From Spyradocola sp034113365 (GTDB taxonomy: Bacteria; Bacillota; Clostridia; Christensenellales; UBA1750), in contig JAXEXP010000039.1 in the NCBI GenBank assembly GCA_034113365.1, positions 1-64,000 on the forward strand: a stretch of 64,000 nt of DNA, written 5' to 3'. The notes beneath the pieces were generated by a model. It was not told where the DNA came from, did no database searches, and saw only the letters and a list, made by a program, of their open reading frames with translations. The position numbers and the translations under genes were made by a program. Positions 1 to 7,190 of this stretch are shown piece by piece (position 1 is the first letter of the stretch; each line of letters begins with the position of its first letter).

Positions 1-58
1 GGGGGGGGGGGCCCGGCCCCGCCCCCGGGCGGGCGCCGGGCCCCCGGCTGCGCGCGCA
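1..58. other. G/C-only low-complexity block at the window edge
   Basis: The first 58 or so bases contain almost only G and C, beginning with an 11-base G run. Nothing else in the window has this composition. It precedes the ribosome binding site of the first gene and could be a contig-end or polishing artefact rather than real sequence. Confidence 0.6.
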
Positions 59-82
59 CTTCCGGCAGAAAGGAGCATCCTC

Positions 83-670
83 ATGCTCATCCTCACCTCC
101 AACGGCCTGACCTCGCAGCACCTCCTCGACCGTGTAACTCCTCATCTCACCGGCAAGCGCTGCGCCCTCGTGACCACCGCATCGGTGGGCTTCAAACAAA
201 ATGACAAAAACATCCCCCGCCACACAAGGGAGCTGCTCGCCTGCGGCGCATCCGGCGTCGAACTGTTCGATTTTGACGAGCAATCCCCCGCCGACCTGAC
301 CGCCTACGACGCAGCCATGCTCATCGGCGGCAATCCCTACTACCTGCTGCATTCCATCCGCACCCACGGCTTTGCGCAGCCCCTGCGCGAGCTGTCCACC
401 AAGGGCACGCTCATCGGCGTCAGCGCGGGCGCGCTCGTGCTCACGCCCTCCATCGCGATCATCGACGCCTTCACCCCGGAGATGAATAACGATGTAGGTC
501 TGACCGACAAAACCGGCCTGTTCCTCTGCGACTGCGAGATCCTGCCGCATTATTCAAAATTTCTGACGCGCTTTGACCGCTTCGAGGAAAGCGCGCAGGA
601 GTACGAGCGGCAGCACGATGTCACGCTCCGCCGCCTCAACGACGGCGAAGCGCTGTTCTTCGGCGCATAA
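83..670 (+). CDS. Peptidase S51 family (dipeptidase E-like) protein
   Basis: 195-residue cytoplasmic protein of the class I glutamine-amidotransferase fold. The motif GVSAGA at about residues 113-118 holds the predicted nucleophile serine of peptidase S51, and the region LIGGNPYYLL just before it matches the family's GGN element. Known members cleave N-terminal Asp-X dipeptides (PepE) or cyanophycin fragments; the substrate here cannot be told. It is somewhat shorter than E. coli PepE. The start is supported by AAAGGAGC about 10 bases upstream. The next gene starts 41 bases downstream on the same strand, so co-transcription is possible. Confidence 0.8.
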   Translation: MLILTSNGLTSQHLLDRVTPHLTGKRCALVTTASVGFKQNDKNIPRHTRELLACGASGVELFDFDEQSPADLTAYDAAMLIGGNPYYLLHSIRTHGFAQPLRELSTKGTLIGVSAGALVLTPSIAIIDAFTPEMNNDVGLTDKTGLFLCDCEILPHYSKFLTRFDRFEESAQEYERQHDVTLRRLNDGEALFFGA

Positions 671-711
671 AAAAGCCCCCGCAGCGCACACTAGCTGCGA
701 GGTGATCAAAC

Positions 712-1167
712 ATGATATTGTCCCAGAAGGAAACCATGCTCCTGCAGGATATGATGACGCAGGAGCAGCTGTGCATCGAAAAGTACAGCCAGTACGCCCA
801 GAAGGCCGACGACCCCGCGCTGAAGACCCTGTGCCAGACCCTCGGCCAGACCGAGCAGCAGCACTACAACACGCTCCAGCAGATGTCCAAGGGCACGGTG
901 CCGCAGATGAACGCCCAGCAGCAGGCACAGCAAAGCGGTCAGCAGGCGCAGCAGCCCGCCCCGTCCTCCACCAAGGCCTCCAAGCAGGACGAATACCTGT
1001 GCCAGGACCTGCTCTCCACCGAGAAGCACGTCTCCTCGGCCTACAACACCGCCATCTTCGAGTTCAAGGACGCCGGTATGCGCGATGCGCTCAACCACAT
1101 CCAGAAGGAAGAGCAGGAGCATGGCAAGAAGCTCTACGACTACATGAGCCAGCACAACATCTACTGA
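712..1167 (+). CDS. CotF-type spore coat protein
   Basis: 151-residue protein built from two helical ferritin-like halves: residues 1-60 (repeated Q/E-rich helices, TMLLQDMMTQEQ) and 95-151 (DLLSTEKHVSSAYNTAIFE), joined by a Gln/Pro/Ala-rich linker around residues 62-92. This is the coat F domain arrangement found in many Clostridia and Bacilli; homologues are spore coat components of unknown biochemical role. AGGTGATC lies just before the ATG. A strong terminator follows directly. The gene is the main sign in the window that the organism can sporulate. Confidence 0.8.
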   Translation: MILSQKETMLLQDMMTQEQLCIEKYSQYAQKADDPALKTLCQTLGQTEQQHYNTLQQMSKGTVPQMNAQQQAQQSGQQAQQPAPSSTKASKQDEYLCQDLLSTEKHVSSAYNTAIFEFKDAGMRDALNHIQKEEQEHGKKLYDYMSQHNIY

Positions 1168-1168
1168 A

Positions 1169-1184
1169 TGTTTCACATGAAAAA
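1169..1184. promoter_or_regulatory. Degenerate parS-like site
   Basis: TGTTTCACATGAAAAA matches the 16-bp parS consensus TGTTTCACGTGAAACA at 14 positions. It overlaps the end of the coat gene and its terminator. Binding by ParB or Noc is only a possibility. Confidence 0.25.
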
Positions 1185-1211
1185 GGAGGGCTGTTTTCAG
1201 TCCTCCTTTTT
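1180..1211 (+). terminator. Rho-independent terminator of the coat protein gene
   Basis: AAAAAGGAGG at 1180-1189 pairs with CCTCCTTTTT at 1202-1211, loop GGCTGTTTTCAGT-like, ending in a T run. It lies 12 bases after the stop codon. Confidence 0.8.
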
Positions 1212-1237
1212 CTGTCAAATAACGTAGAGCATTGCGC

Positions 1238-1267
1238 ATCCTCTGGCTTCCCCTTGAGGGGAAGCTC
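1238..1267. repeat. Partial copy of dispersed hairpin repeat (element A)
   Basis: Contains GGCTTCCCCTTGAGGGGAAGC, a near-perfect palindrome that also occurs at about 1567-1585 and 42830-42848. Here it abuts the left end of the 294-bp element B. Confidence 0.5.
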
Positions 1268-1561
1268 AGCCTGTCGACAAAGTCGACAGGCTCGAAAAAG
1301 ATGAATTCTCATCTTTTTCGAATTGCAGAAAAATTCGCGCACGGCCTTGCCGCACACGAATTTTTCTGTATCGGAAGCGATTTTCCATCTGCCTATGGAT
1401 TAAGAACGGCGGAAACAGAGGCTTCGTCCAGCTTATTCTTTCCTAGCGTACAGAAAATCGCTCCTCGGCGGGGTACACCCCCCCGCCTGCGGAGTGACGA
1501 TGAAGGGGCTGCGGCCCCTTCATTCCTCCCCGGGGAGCACATGCCTGTTTTTTGACAGGCT
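1268..1561. repeat. 294-bp structured repeat (element B), copy 1
   Basis: Non-coding repeat, second copy at 23313-23606 with exactly the same length. It is a chain of hairpins: AGCCTGTCGAC/GTCGACAGGCT (1268-1292), CGAAAAAGATGA/TCATCTTTTTCG, AGAAAAATTCG/CGAATTTTTCT, a long-range pairing of GCGATTTTC with GAAAATCGC, GGCGGGG/CCCCGCC, GAAGGGGC/GCCCCTTC and finally GCCTGT/ACAGGC with a T run. Between copies stems are conserved and loops differ. No plausible coding frame is seen. Role unknown; it could be a MITE-like element or a structured RNA. Confidence 0.75.
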
Positions 1562-1640
1562 GGGCTGCCCCTTGAGGGGAAGCTGTCAGCCGCAGCTGAC
1601 TGATGAGGTGTCCGCCGAGCACAAGCCTGACCCTGGGCGC
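1562..1640 (-). repeat. Dispersed hairpin repeat element A, copy
   Basis: Reads CCCTTGAGGGGAAGCTGTC followed by a GC-rich hairpin and GACTGATGAGGTGT, then a weaker shared tail ending near CTGGGCGCACAG. The reverse complement of the same arrangement is at 42738-42848. The 1212-1683 interval holds these repeats and no gene. Confidence 0.55.
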
Positions 1641-1683
1641 ACAGAATCACAAAGTCCTCGCTTTATTTGCATGGAATCTGTGT

Positions 1684-2178
1684 TCACTTCCACAGCACGC
1701 GCGCGGGGTCATAGCGGTCGTGCTTCGGCTGGCGCTCGGCAGGGTATCCCACCGCGACCAGCGCAAAGGCCTTGTATTCGTCGCCCAGCTCCAGCACGCG
1801 CTTTACGCCCTCCATGCGCTCGGGCAGCGGCGCAATGCCCATCCACACCGCGCCAAGGCCCAGGTGCTCCGCCTCCAGCAGCAGGTTCTGCGTGCTCGCG
1901 CCCAGATCCTGCTCCCAGTATTCGGGGAAGCGCAGCCCGCTCTGCCTGCACAGCACCGCGATGCACAGCGGCGCGCCCAGCACGGGCTTTGCGTAGGGGC
2001 TGGTCGCCGCCAGCGCGTCTATCACGGCGCGGTCGCGCACCACGCAGAACGCCCACGGCTGCTGGTTGCCTGCGGAGGGCGCCGCCATCGCCGCGCGCAG
2101 CAGCCGCTCGATTTTTTCCTGCTCCACAGGCCTGTCCTCATACTTTCTCACGCTCACGCGGTCAAATATCTCCTTCAT
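1684..2178 (-). CDS. Nitroreductase family protein
   Basis: 164-residue protein of the FMN-dependent nitroreductase fold. The N-terminal VSVRKYEDRPV (FMN phosphate-binding Arg-x-Tyr element), the APSAGNQQPW motif at about residues 34-43, and the C-terminal LGLGAVWMGI are typical. Members reduce nitro compounds, quinones or flavins with NAD(P)H; the physiological substrate is not evident. AGGAGG lies 8 bases before the ATG. It is the second gene of an operon with the HAD hydrolase, which ends 13 bases upstream. Confidence 0.85.
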   Translation of the reverse strand: MKEIFDRVSVRKYEDRPVEQEKIERLLRAAMAAPSAGNQQPWAFCVVRDRAVIDALAATSPYAKPVLGAPLCIAVLCRQSGLRFPEYWEQDLGASTQNLLLEAEHLGLGAVWMGIAPLPERMEGVKRVLELGDEYKAFALVAVGYPAERQPKHDRYDPARVLWK

Positions 2179-2190
2179 GATGCAATCCTC

Positions 2191-2805
2191 CTATTTCATG
2201 ATCTCAAACAGATCCTCCAGCCTTGACACCTGGTATTCCGCGGCGGTAACCACGTTCTCCCGCCCCTGTGTAAACAGGCACCCGCGCACGCCCGCCGCCT
2301 GCGCCGCCAGTATGTCCAGCTCCCGGTCGCCAATCATCCAAAACTCCTGCGCCGGGCGACCGGTCGTCTCCAGCACGCGCCGCACCATGTCGGGCGCGGG
2401 CTTGCGCGGCAGGCCGTCCTCGTCTGTGACGTACACGGAAAAGTAGCGATCCAGCCCCCACGCCTCCATGTATTTCCTGGCCGTCACGCCCCGGTGCGTG
2501 CAAAGATGGTTGTGTCCGCCCTCCCGGCAGACGCGGGCGCACACGTCCTCCGCGCCCGCAAAGGGCCGCGCCGCCCGCCAGCCCTGCGCATACATGACGT
2601 GCCGGTAGCGCTCCATCGTGTCCTCGGTGATGCCCAGCGTGCTCTTGTAGTGCGCAACCGCGTCGCTCAGCGTCACCGCCATGCGGGCGCGGATATCCTG
2701 CACGGGCACGTCGTGGCCCTCCTCCAGCATCGCGCGGCGCAGGCTGTCCGCCATCAGCGGATAGGTGTCAAACAGCGTGCCGTCAAAGTCCCAGATCAGC
2801 TCCAT
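2191..2805 (-). CDS. HAD-superfamily hydrolase (phosphoglycolate phosphatase-like)
   Basis: 204-residue cytoplasmic phosphatase. Motif I is IWDFDGTLFDT at residues 4-14, with the nucleophile Asp and the acid/base Asp two residues later; a helical cap follows; motif II Thr is near CTHRG; motif III Lys lies in LPRKPAPDM; motif IV is MIGDRELDILAAQAAG. This is the layout of the Gph/beta-phosphoglucomutase subgroup. Substrate unknown. It leads an operon with the nitroreductase and is divergent from the rhamnose mutarotase gene. Confidence 0.85.
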   Translation of the reverse strand: MELIWDFDGTLFDTYPLMADSLRRAMLEEGHDVPVQDIRARMAVTLSDAVAHYKSTLGITEDTMERYRHVMYAQGWRAARPFAGAEDVCARVCREGGHNHLCTHRGVTARKYMEAWGLDRYFSVYVTDEDGLPRKPAPDMVRRVLETTGRPAQEFWMIGDRELDILAAQAAGVRGCLFTQGRENVVTAAEYQVSRLEDLFEIMK

Positions 2806-2820
2806 TTTCTCGCCTCCCCC

Positions 2821-2849
2821 TTGTCAGACGGTGCAATTCCTGCTATCCT
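2821..2849 (+). promoter_or_regulatory. Predicted sigma-A promoter of the mutarotase gene
   Basis: TTGTCA at 2821-2826 and TATCCT at 2844-2849 with a 17-base spacer, about 40 bases before the ATG. AAGGAGGTTG follows as ribosome binding site. Confidence 0.5.
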
Positions 2850-2887
2850 GCTGTTAAGGATACCCCATTTCAAGGAGGTTGTAAAGC

Positions 2888-3208
2888 ATGGAAAAGTGCA
2901 CCTGGAAGGCGACGCTGCTGCCCGGCATGCGGGACGAATACGTTCGCCGTCACGACGAGATCTGGCCAGAGATGAAGGAGACGCTTGCGCGGGCGGGCAT
3001 TGTCAACTACACCATCTGGCGCTGCGGCGACGAGCTGTTCGGCTACTACGAATGTGAAAAGGGCGCTGCCTACGCCGCGAAGGTTCAGGCCGAGAGCCCC
3101 GTAGTGGACCGCTGGAATGAATACATGCGCGACGTGATGGTGATGGATTTTGACCCCGAGACGGGCACAGCCGTGGCGCTGGAGAGGGTATTCTCCTTCC
3201 GCACATAG
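2888..3208 (+). CDS. rhaM: L-rhamnose mutarotase
   Basis: 106-residue protein matching RhaM in length and across its whole span: the dimeric alpha/beta-barrel family element RRHDEIWPEM at about residues 20-29 (catalytic His-Asp region), IVNYTIW, FGYYECE and the C-terminal VMDFDPETGTAVALERVF. It interconverts alpha and beta anomers of L-rhamnose. No rhaA, rhaB, rhaD or transporter gene is adjacent, so it stands alone here; some family members act on other sugars. AAGGAGGTTG is 8-9 bases upstream. Confidence 0.85.
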   Translation: MEKCTWKATLLPGMRDEYVRRHDEIWPEMKETLARAGIVNYTIWRCGDELFGYYECEKGAAYAAKVQAESPVVDRWNEYMRDVMVMDFDPETGTAVALERVFSFRT

Positions 3209-3245
3209 CAGGACGGATAAGTCCAGCTCGAATCATGCGGCGAAA

Positions 3246-3276
3246 TCGGGCGGCGGACGTCCGGCCGCTCTTTTCC
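3246..3276. terminator. Possible hairpin between convergent genes
   Basis: A GC-rich inverted repeat (GCGGCGGACG against TCCGGCCGC) followed on the plus strand by TCTTTTCC lies in the gap between the mutarotase and DUF2325 genes. The stem is imperfect. Confidence 0.35.
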
Positions 3277-3310
3277 CTTCCCGGGATTCCCCTAACCGAT
3301 TGTCCGCCGC

Positions 3311-3613
3311 TCAGCCTGCGGGCGCCGTACAGGCAGCCGCCTGTGCTTCCAGCAGGCTCTTAAGCGCAGAGGCGCTGCTGCTGTGGCACCGTGCTACCGG
3401 CGCATTGCAGCGCTTCGCCTCGCGCAGCGCCATCTCCACCATCTTGTGCGACACCGTAGCGGTGAACAGGATCACCAGGTCCGGGCTGCCCATCCTGCAG
3501 CGGATGCCGTCGCGCATTTTACAGAATACCTTGGCCTCGTGCCCATACCCGCCGCAGATCTCGCGGTAGCGGCAGGCCATGCACTCGTTTCCCCCTATGA
3601 TGACGATGGACAT
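3311..3613 (-). CDS. DUF2325 domain protein
   Basis: 100-residue protein. MSIVIIGGNECM at the start and PDLVILFTATVSHKMVEMA in the middle are characteristic of DUF2325, a Rossmann-like small domain of unknown function. It has five cysteines in the first half (C13, C20 and three more up to about residue 39), which could bind metal. The gene has its own promoter with the same palindrome found at the feo promoter (see 3635-3650), which links it to metal-responsive control. AGGGAGGG precedes the ATG. Confidence 0.7.
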   Translation of the reverse strand: MSIVIIGGNECMACRYREICGGYGHEAKVFCKMRDGIRCRMGSPDLVILFTATVSHKMVEMALREAKRCNAPVARCHSSSASALKSLLEAQAAACTAPAG

Positions 3614-3634
3614 CGTTTTCCCTCCCTATGTTTA

Positions 3635-3650
3635 GTTAGTTATCGCTAAC
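3635..3650. promoter_or_regulatory. GTTAG-N6-CTAAC operator at the DUF2325 promoter
   Basis: The 16-bp site GTTAGTTATCGCTAAC lies just downstream of a minus-strand -10 box (TATACT at 3660-3665), so it covers the start of transcription. The same architecture occurs three times in the feoAB leader. The half-site GTTAG/CTAAC is that of DtxR/IdeR-type iron regulators, but the spacing differs from the classical box. Confidence 0.6.
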
Positions 3651-3698
3651 CACGTAGGCAGTATAGCACACGCGCCGCCTCTGCGTCAAGCGCAATCA

Positions 3699-3739
3699 AA
3701 AACCCGCCTTTGGAGCCAAAGCGCTCCGCAGGCGGGTTT
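3699..3739 (-). terminator. Terminator of the feo operon
   Basis: On the minus strand AAACCCGCC (3731-3739) pairs with GGCGGGTTT (3699-3708), a 22-base loop region between, followed by TTTTTGATT. It directly follows the stop of the Cys-rich gene. Confidence 0.7.
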
Positions 3740-3741
3740 GT

Positions 3742-3879
3742 TCACTTTTCGTGCCGGCAGTGGGAACAGCAGGCGCAGTTGCCGTCGCAGCCCGCGCCCT
3801 TTCTTTTATGCAGCGCACAGCCTGCGCCCACGGCGGCCGCCGCGAGCAGCAGCAGGATCATCCAGTCCAGTAAGCCCAT
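3742..3879 (-). CDS. FeoB-associated Cys-rich membrane protein
   Basis: 45-residue protein found by reading between feoB and its terminator. Residues 1-22 form one hydrophobic helix (LLDWMILLLLAAAAVGAG); the tail KRKGAGCDGNCACCSHCRHE carries five cysteines and two histidines. This single-helix plus CxxxCxCCxxC layout is that of the small proteins encoded next to feoB in many Clostridia, thought to assist Fe(II) transport or act in place of FeoC. AGGAGGCTGACGGC precedes the ATG, and the start lies 5 bases after the feoB stop. Confidence 0.8.
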   Translation of the reverse strand: MGLLDWMILLLLAAAAVGAGCALHKRKGAGCDGNCACCSHCRHEK

Positions 3880-3883
3880 GCCG

Positions 3884-5896
3884 TCAGCCTCCTATGAACA
3901 GCCGGCCGATCTGATAGACCAGGCAGGCGACGATCCAGGCCACGCCGCACTGCGCTGCCATTGCCGCCACGGCATACTTTGCGCCGCCCAGCTCGCGCTT
4001 GACCGCCGCAACCGCCGCAAAGCAGGGCATGTACAGCAGCGTGAACGTGAGGAAGGACGCGGCGGCAAGCGGCGTGAAGGTCTGCGCCAGCACCGCGGGC
4101 AGCAGCGATACGTCGGAGACATTGGTCAGCACCGCCAGCGTGGACACGACGGCCTCCTTTGCGGAAAGACCCGTCAGCAGCGCGGTAGCGGGGATCCACT
4201 CGCCAAAGCCCAGGGGCTTGAAAATGGGCGCAATGAACCGGCCGATGACGGCGAGCATGCTGCGGCTGCCGTCCTCCACCATCATCAGCCTGGAATCAAA
4301 GCTCTGCAGCACCCAGATGATGATGGACGCCATGAAGATGATGGTAAACGCCTTGACCAGGAAGTCCTTGGCCTTCTCCCACATGTGGATGAGCACGGAT
4401 TTTGCGCCCGGCATGCGGTAGGCGGGCAGTTCCATCACAAAGGGCACGGGATTGCCGCGGAACAGCGTGTTTTTCAGCAGCAGGCCGTAGAGTATGCCCA
4501 CCGCCATGCCGCCCGCGTATAGCAGGATCAGCACCAGCGGGGCCTTGTCCGGGAAAAAGGCCGCGGTAAAGGTGGCGTAGATGGGCAGCTTGGCCGAGCA
4601 GGACATGAAGGGCGTCAGCAGTATGGTCATCCTGCGGTCGCGCTGACTGGCCAGCGTGCGGGTGGCCATGATGGCGGGCACTGAGCAGCCAAAGCCGATC
4701 AGCATGGGCACGAAGGACCGCCCCGACAGCCCGATCTTGCGCAGCAGCTTATCCATCACGAACGCCACGCGCGCCATGTAGCCGCTGTCCTCCAGGATCG
4801 ACAGGAAGAAGAACAGCGTCACGATCGTGGGCAGGAAGGACAGCACCGAGCCCACGCCCATGCACACGCCGTCGATGAGCAGCGAGTGCACCGCCTCGTT
4901 GATGCCAATGCCCGTCAGCGCGCGGTCCAGCAGCCCCGTCACCCAGTCGATGCCCATGGACAGCAGGTCGGACAGCGGCCCGCCGATCACGTTGAAGGTC
5001 AGGTAGAACACCAGCAGCATCACCGCAAGGAAGATCGGGATGCCCAGGTATTTGTTCGTTAGCACGTTGTCGATGCGGATGGAGCGCTGCATCTCGCGGG
5101 AGTTGCCATTTTTCTTCACCGCGTCCTTGCAGGCGTTCGCGATGAACTCATAGCGCATGTCCGCCAGCGCCGCTTCGCGGTCGGTGCCCAGGTTGTGCTC
5201 CATCTCCGTGACGATCTTCTCCACGATGCCCTTTTCGCTGTCGCTCAGCTGCAGCTTGCCCAGCGTGATGGGGTCGCCCTCCACTACCTTGGTGGCGGCA
5301 TAGCGCGCGGGCAGGCCGGTTTTCTTCAGCTCCTCCTCGATGATGTGCGCGATGGAGTGCACCGCGCGATGCACCTCGCCCTGGCACAGGTCCAGGCCGC
5401 GCGGGCGCTCCTTCTGGTTCGCCACCTCGATGGTGCGCTGCACCAGCTCGTCGCAGCCCTCGTTTTTCGCGGCGGATATGGGCACGATGGGGATGCCCAG
5501 GTTGCGGCTGAGCTGCTGCACGTCGATGGTATCGCCGTTTGCGCGCACCTCATCCATCATGTTCAGCGCCACCACCACCGGCACACCCACCTCCATCAGC
5601 TGCAGCGTCAGGTACAGGTTGCGCTCGATGTTCGTCGCGTCCACGATGTTGATCACGGCCTCCGGCTTGTCAACGAGCAGAAAGTCCCGCGTCACCACCT
5701 CCTCGGCGGTGTATGGCGACAGCGAATAGATGCCCGGCAGGTCCACCAGCGTCAGGTTCTTCTGCCCGCGGATGCTGCCCTCCTTTTTCTCCACCGTGAC
5801 GCCGGGGAAGTTGCCCACGTGCTGCTTGCTGCCCGTCAGCTGGTTGAACAGCGTCGTCTTGCCCGAGTTCGGATTGCCCAGCAGTGCAATAATCAT
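3884..5896 (-). CDS. feoB: Ferrous iron transport protein B
   Basis: 670-residue membrane GTPase that takes up Fe(II). The N-terminal G domain shows G1 GNPNSGKTTLFN (residues 7-18), G3 DLPGIYSL and G4 NMMDE near residue 115. After the helical insertion domain, the membrane part starts near residue 290, with two gate-type repeats including LIGFGCSVPAIMATR (about residue 400) and LLTGLSAKEAVVSTL (about 570), both carrying conserved Cys/Ser-containing loops. Length is usual for a Bacillota FeoB. The start overlaps the end of feoA by 4 bases (ATGA type). Expression is probably iron-responsive given the upstream palindromes. Confidence 0.95.
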   Translation of the reverse strand: MIIALLGNPNSGKTTLFNQLTGSKQHVGNFPGVTVEKKEGSIRGQKNLTLVDLPGIYSLSPYTAEEVVTRDFLLVDKPEAVINIVDATNIERNLYLTLQLMEVGVPVVVALNMMDEVRANGDTIDVQQLSRNLGIPIVPISAAKNEGCDELVQRTIEVANQKERPRGLDLCQGEVHRAVHSIAHIIEEELKKTGLPARYAATKVVEGDPITLGKLQLSDSEKGIVEKIVTEMEHNLGTDREAALADMRYEFIANACKDAVKKNGNSREMQRSIRIDNVLTNKYLGIPIFLAVMLLVFYLTFNVIGGPLSDLLSMGIDWVTGLLDRALTGIGINEAVHSLLIDGVCMGVGSVLSFLPTIVTLFFFLSILEDSGYMARVAFVMDKLLRKIGLSGRSFVPMLIGFGCSVPAIMATRTLASQRDRRMTILLTPFMSCSAKLPIYATFTAAFFPDKAPLVLILLYAGGMAVGILYGLLLKNTLFRGNPVPFVMELPAYRMPGAKSVLIHMWEKAKDFLVKAFTIIFMASIIIWVLQSFDSRLMMVEDGSRSMLAVIGRFIAPIFKPLGFGEWIPATALLTGLSAKEAVVSTLAVLTNVSDVSLLPAVLAQTFTPLAAASFLTFTLLYMPCFAAVAAVKRELGGAKYAVAAMAAQCGVAWIVACLVYQIGRLFIGG

Positions 5897-6123
5897 GCTT
5901 CTTCCTCCGTGATCCCGATCTTCTGTGCGTCCTCCAGACGGATGGTGAGCTCATATCCGCGCAGATTCAGCTCGATGGGGTCGCCCATAGGCGCGACTTT
6001 GCGCACCATCACGCGCGTGCGGGGCGTCAGCCCCATGTCCAGCAGTCTGCGGCGCAGCGCACCCTCTCCGCCCACCGATGTGATGGTTCCATGCCCCCCG
6101 ACCTTCAGTTGGTCCAGCGTCAT
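5893..6123 (-). CDS. feoA: Ferrous iron transport protein A
   Basis: 76-residue SH3-like protein that modulates FeoB. The order GxxGTITSVGGEG, LRRRLLDMGLTPRTRVMV, APMGDPIELNLRGYELTIR is the full FeoA domain. It is the first gene of the feo operon; its leader contains the promoter and three GTTAG-N6-CTAAC-type palindromes. GAGAGGAAGCG lies upstream of the ATG, a fairly weak ribosome binding site. Confidence 0.92.
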   Translation of the reverse strand: MTLDQLKVGGHGTITSVGGEGALRRRLLDMGLTPRTRVMVRKVAPMGDPIELNLRGYELTIRLEDAQKIGITEEEA

Positions 6124-6145
6124 TTTGTGTTCGCTTCCTCTCCAT

Positions 6146-6161
6146 GTTAGTATAAGCTAAC
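6146..6161. promoter_or_regulatory. Operator-like palindrome 3 in the feo leader
   Basis: GTTAGTATAAGCTAAC, a GTTAG-N6-CTAAC site inside the feoA 5' leader between the promoter and the gene. Confidence 0.6.
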
Positions 6162-6192
6162 TTCAATGGAACAAATTGGGCTAACCGGAACT

Positions 6193-6237
6193 GTTAGCCT
6201 ATGCTTACATGATAAGTCATCGCTAACCAAATGTCAA
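6193..6237 (-). promoter_or_regulatory. feoAB promoter with two overlapping palindromes
   Basis: Minus-strand TTGACA (6232-6237) and TATCAT (6209-6214) are 17 bases apart. One palindrome, GTTAGCGATGACTTAT on the minus strand (6212-6227), fills the spacer and -10 box; the next, GTAAGCATAGGCTAAC (6193-6208), lies immediately downstream over the start of transcription. This placement fits repression. A further half-site GGCTAACC is at about 6179-6186. Confidence 0.65.
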
Positions 6238-6283
6238 TGACCATTCCTGTTAAACTATATGCAGTTTTTTCATATAAAAGTAC

Positions 6284-6315
6284 GGCGTCTCTGTTTCACG
6301 TGAAACAGAGACGCC
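6284..6315. promoter_or_regulatory. parS: parS site embedded in a 32-bp palindrome
   Basis: TGTTTCACGTGAAACA at 6292-6307 is an exact match to the bacterial parS consensus recognised by ParB/Spo0J. It is extended on both sides by GGCGTCTC/GAGACGCC to a perfect 32-bp palindrome. It starts 20 bases after the parB stop codon, so on the minus strand the same sequence forms the hairpin expected of the parAB terminator, followed by GTACTTTTATAT. Confidence 0.93.
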
Positions 6316-6334
6316 GCATCATGTGCTCTATCTA

Positions 6335-7189
6335 TTATTGTTTCAGCAGTTCGTAGATCCGCTCCAGATCCTCCGGGCTGCTGTAATGCAGGATGAGTTT
6401 ACCCTTCTTTTCATTGCCAGAAATCGTGACTTTGGTGCCGAACCGCATGCGCGCAGCTTCCTCCACCAGCGAAAGCTCCGCACAGCGGGGTTTCTCCTCG
6501 CGCTCGGGCAGGCCTTGACGATAGTTCTTGACCAGCGTCTCGGTCTGACGCACATTGAGCCCGTTCGCCGCGACCTTCTCTGCGAGAGAGACCATGTCTC
6601 CCACGCTCGGCGCGCCGAGTAGAGCGCGCGCATGGCCCTCGCTCAGCTCGCCGGAGACCACCATTTGCGCCACACCCTCCGGCAGGGAGAGCAGCCGCAG
6701 CAGGTTCGCCACGGCGGAACGGCTCTTGCCCAGTCTCTGCGCAGCCTGTTCCTGCGTAAGGCCGCATTGCTGCATCAGCGCGTTAATGGCCTGCGCCTCT
6801 TCTATGGCGTTGAGATCCGTGCGCTGTATGTTTTCGATCAGCGACATCTCCATGCGGCGGACAGTCTCCACCTCGCGCACCAGCGCGGGGATCTCCTTGA
6901 GCTCCGCCAGCCTCGCCGCACGCCAACGGCGTTCGCCCGCGATGATGGTGTAGCGCCTGCCGTTGGGGCTGAGCACGATGGGTTGGATCACACCCACCGA
7001 ACGGATGGAATCGGCCAGCTGCGACAGCGCATCCGCGTCAAATCTCTTGCGGGGCTGCTCTTTATTGGGGTCTATCAGGCCGATGTCGATCATCTGCACG
7101 ATGTTCTCCGTATTTTCCTCTTCCAGACCCATGTCGCCAAACAGCGCGTCGATGCCGCGGCCCAGACCGCTCTGCTTTTGCTTCGCCAT
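6335..7189 (-). CDS. parB: Chromosome partitioning protein ParB (Spo0J)
   Basis: 284-residue CTP-dependent DNA clamp that loads at parS and organises the origin region. Features in order: GLGRGIDALFGDM at the N terminus (Soj-stimulating segment), the C-box GERRWRAARLAEL at about residues 92-104, arginine-rich SLIENIQRTDLN, and the helix-turn-helix TQEQAAQRLGKSRSAVANLL at about 145-164, then the dimerisation domain. It follows parA with only one base between the genes and is followed by a parS site in its own terminator. Confidence 0.93.
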   Translation of the reverse strand: MAKQKQSGLGRGIDALFGDMGLEEENTENIVQMIDIGLIDPNKEQPRKRFDADALSQLADSIRSVGVIQPIVLSPNGRRYTIIAGERRWRAARLAELKEIPALVREVETVRRMEMSLIENIQRTDLNAIEEAQAINALMQQCGLTQEQAAQRLGKSRSAVANLLRLLSLPEGVAQMVVSGELSEGHARALLGAPSVGDMVSLAEKVAANGLNVRQTETLVKNYRQGLPEREEKPRCAELSLVEEAARMRFGTKVTISGNEKKGKLILHYSSPEDLERIYELLKQ

Positions 7190-7190
7190 C

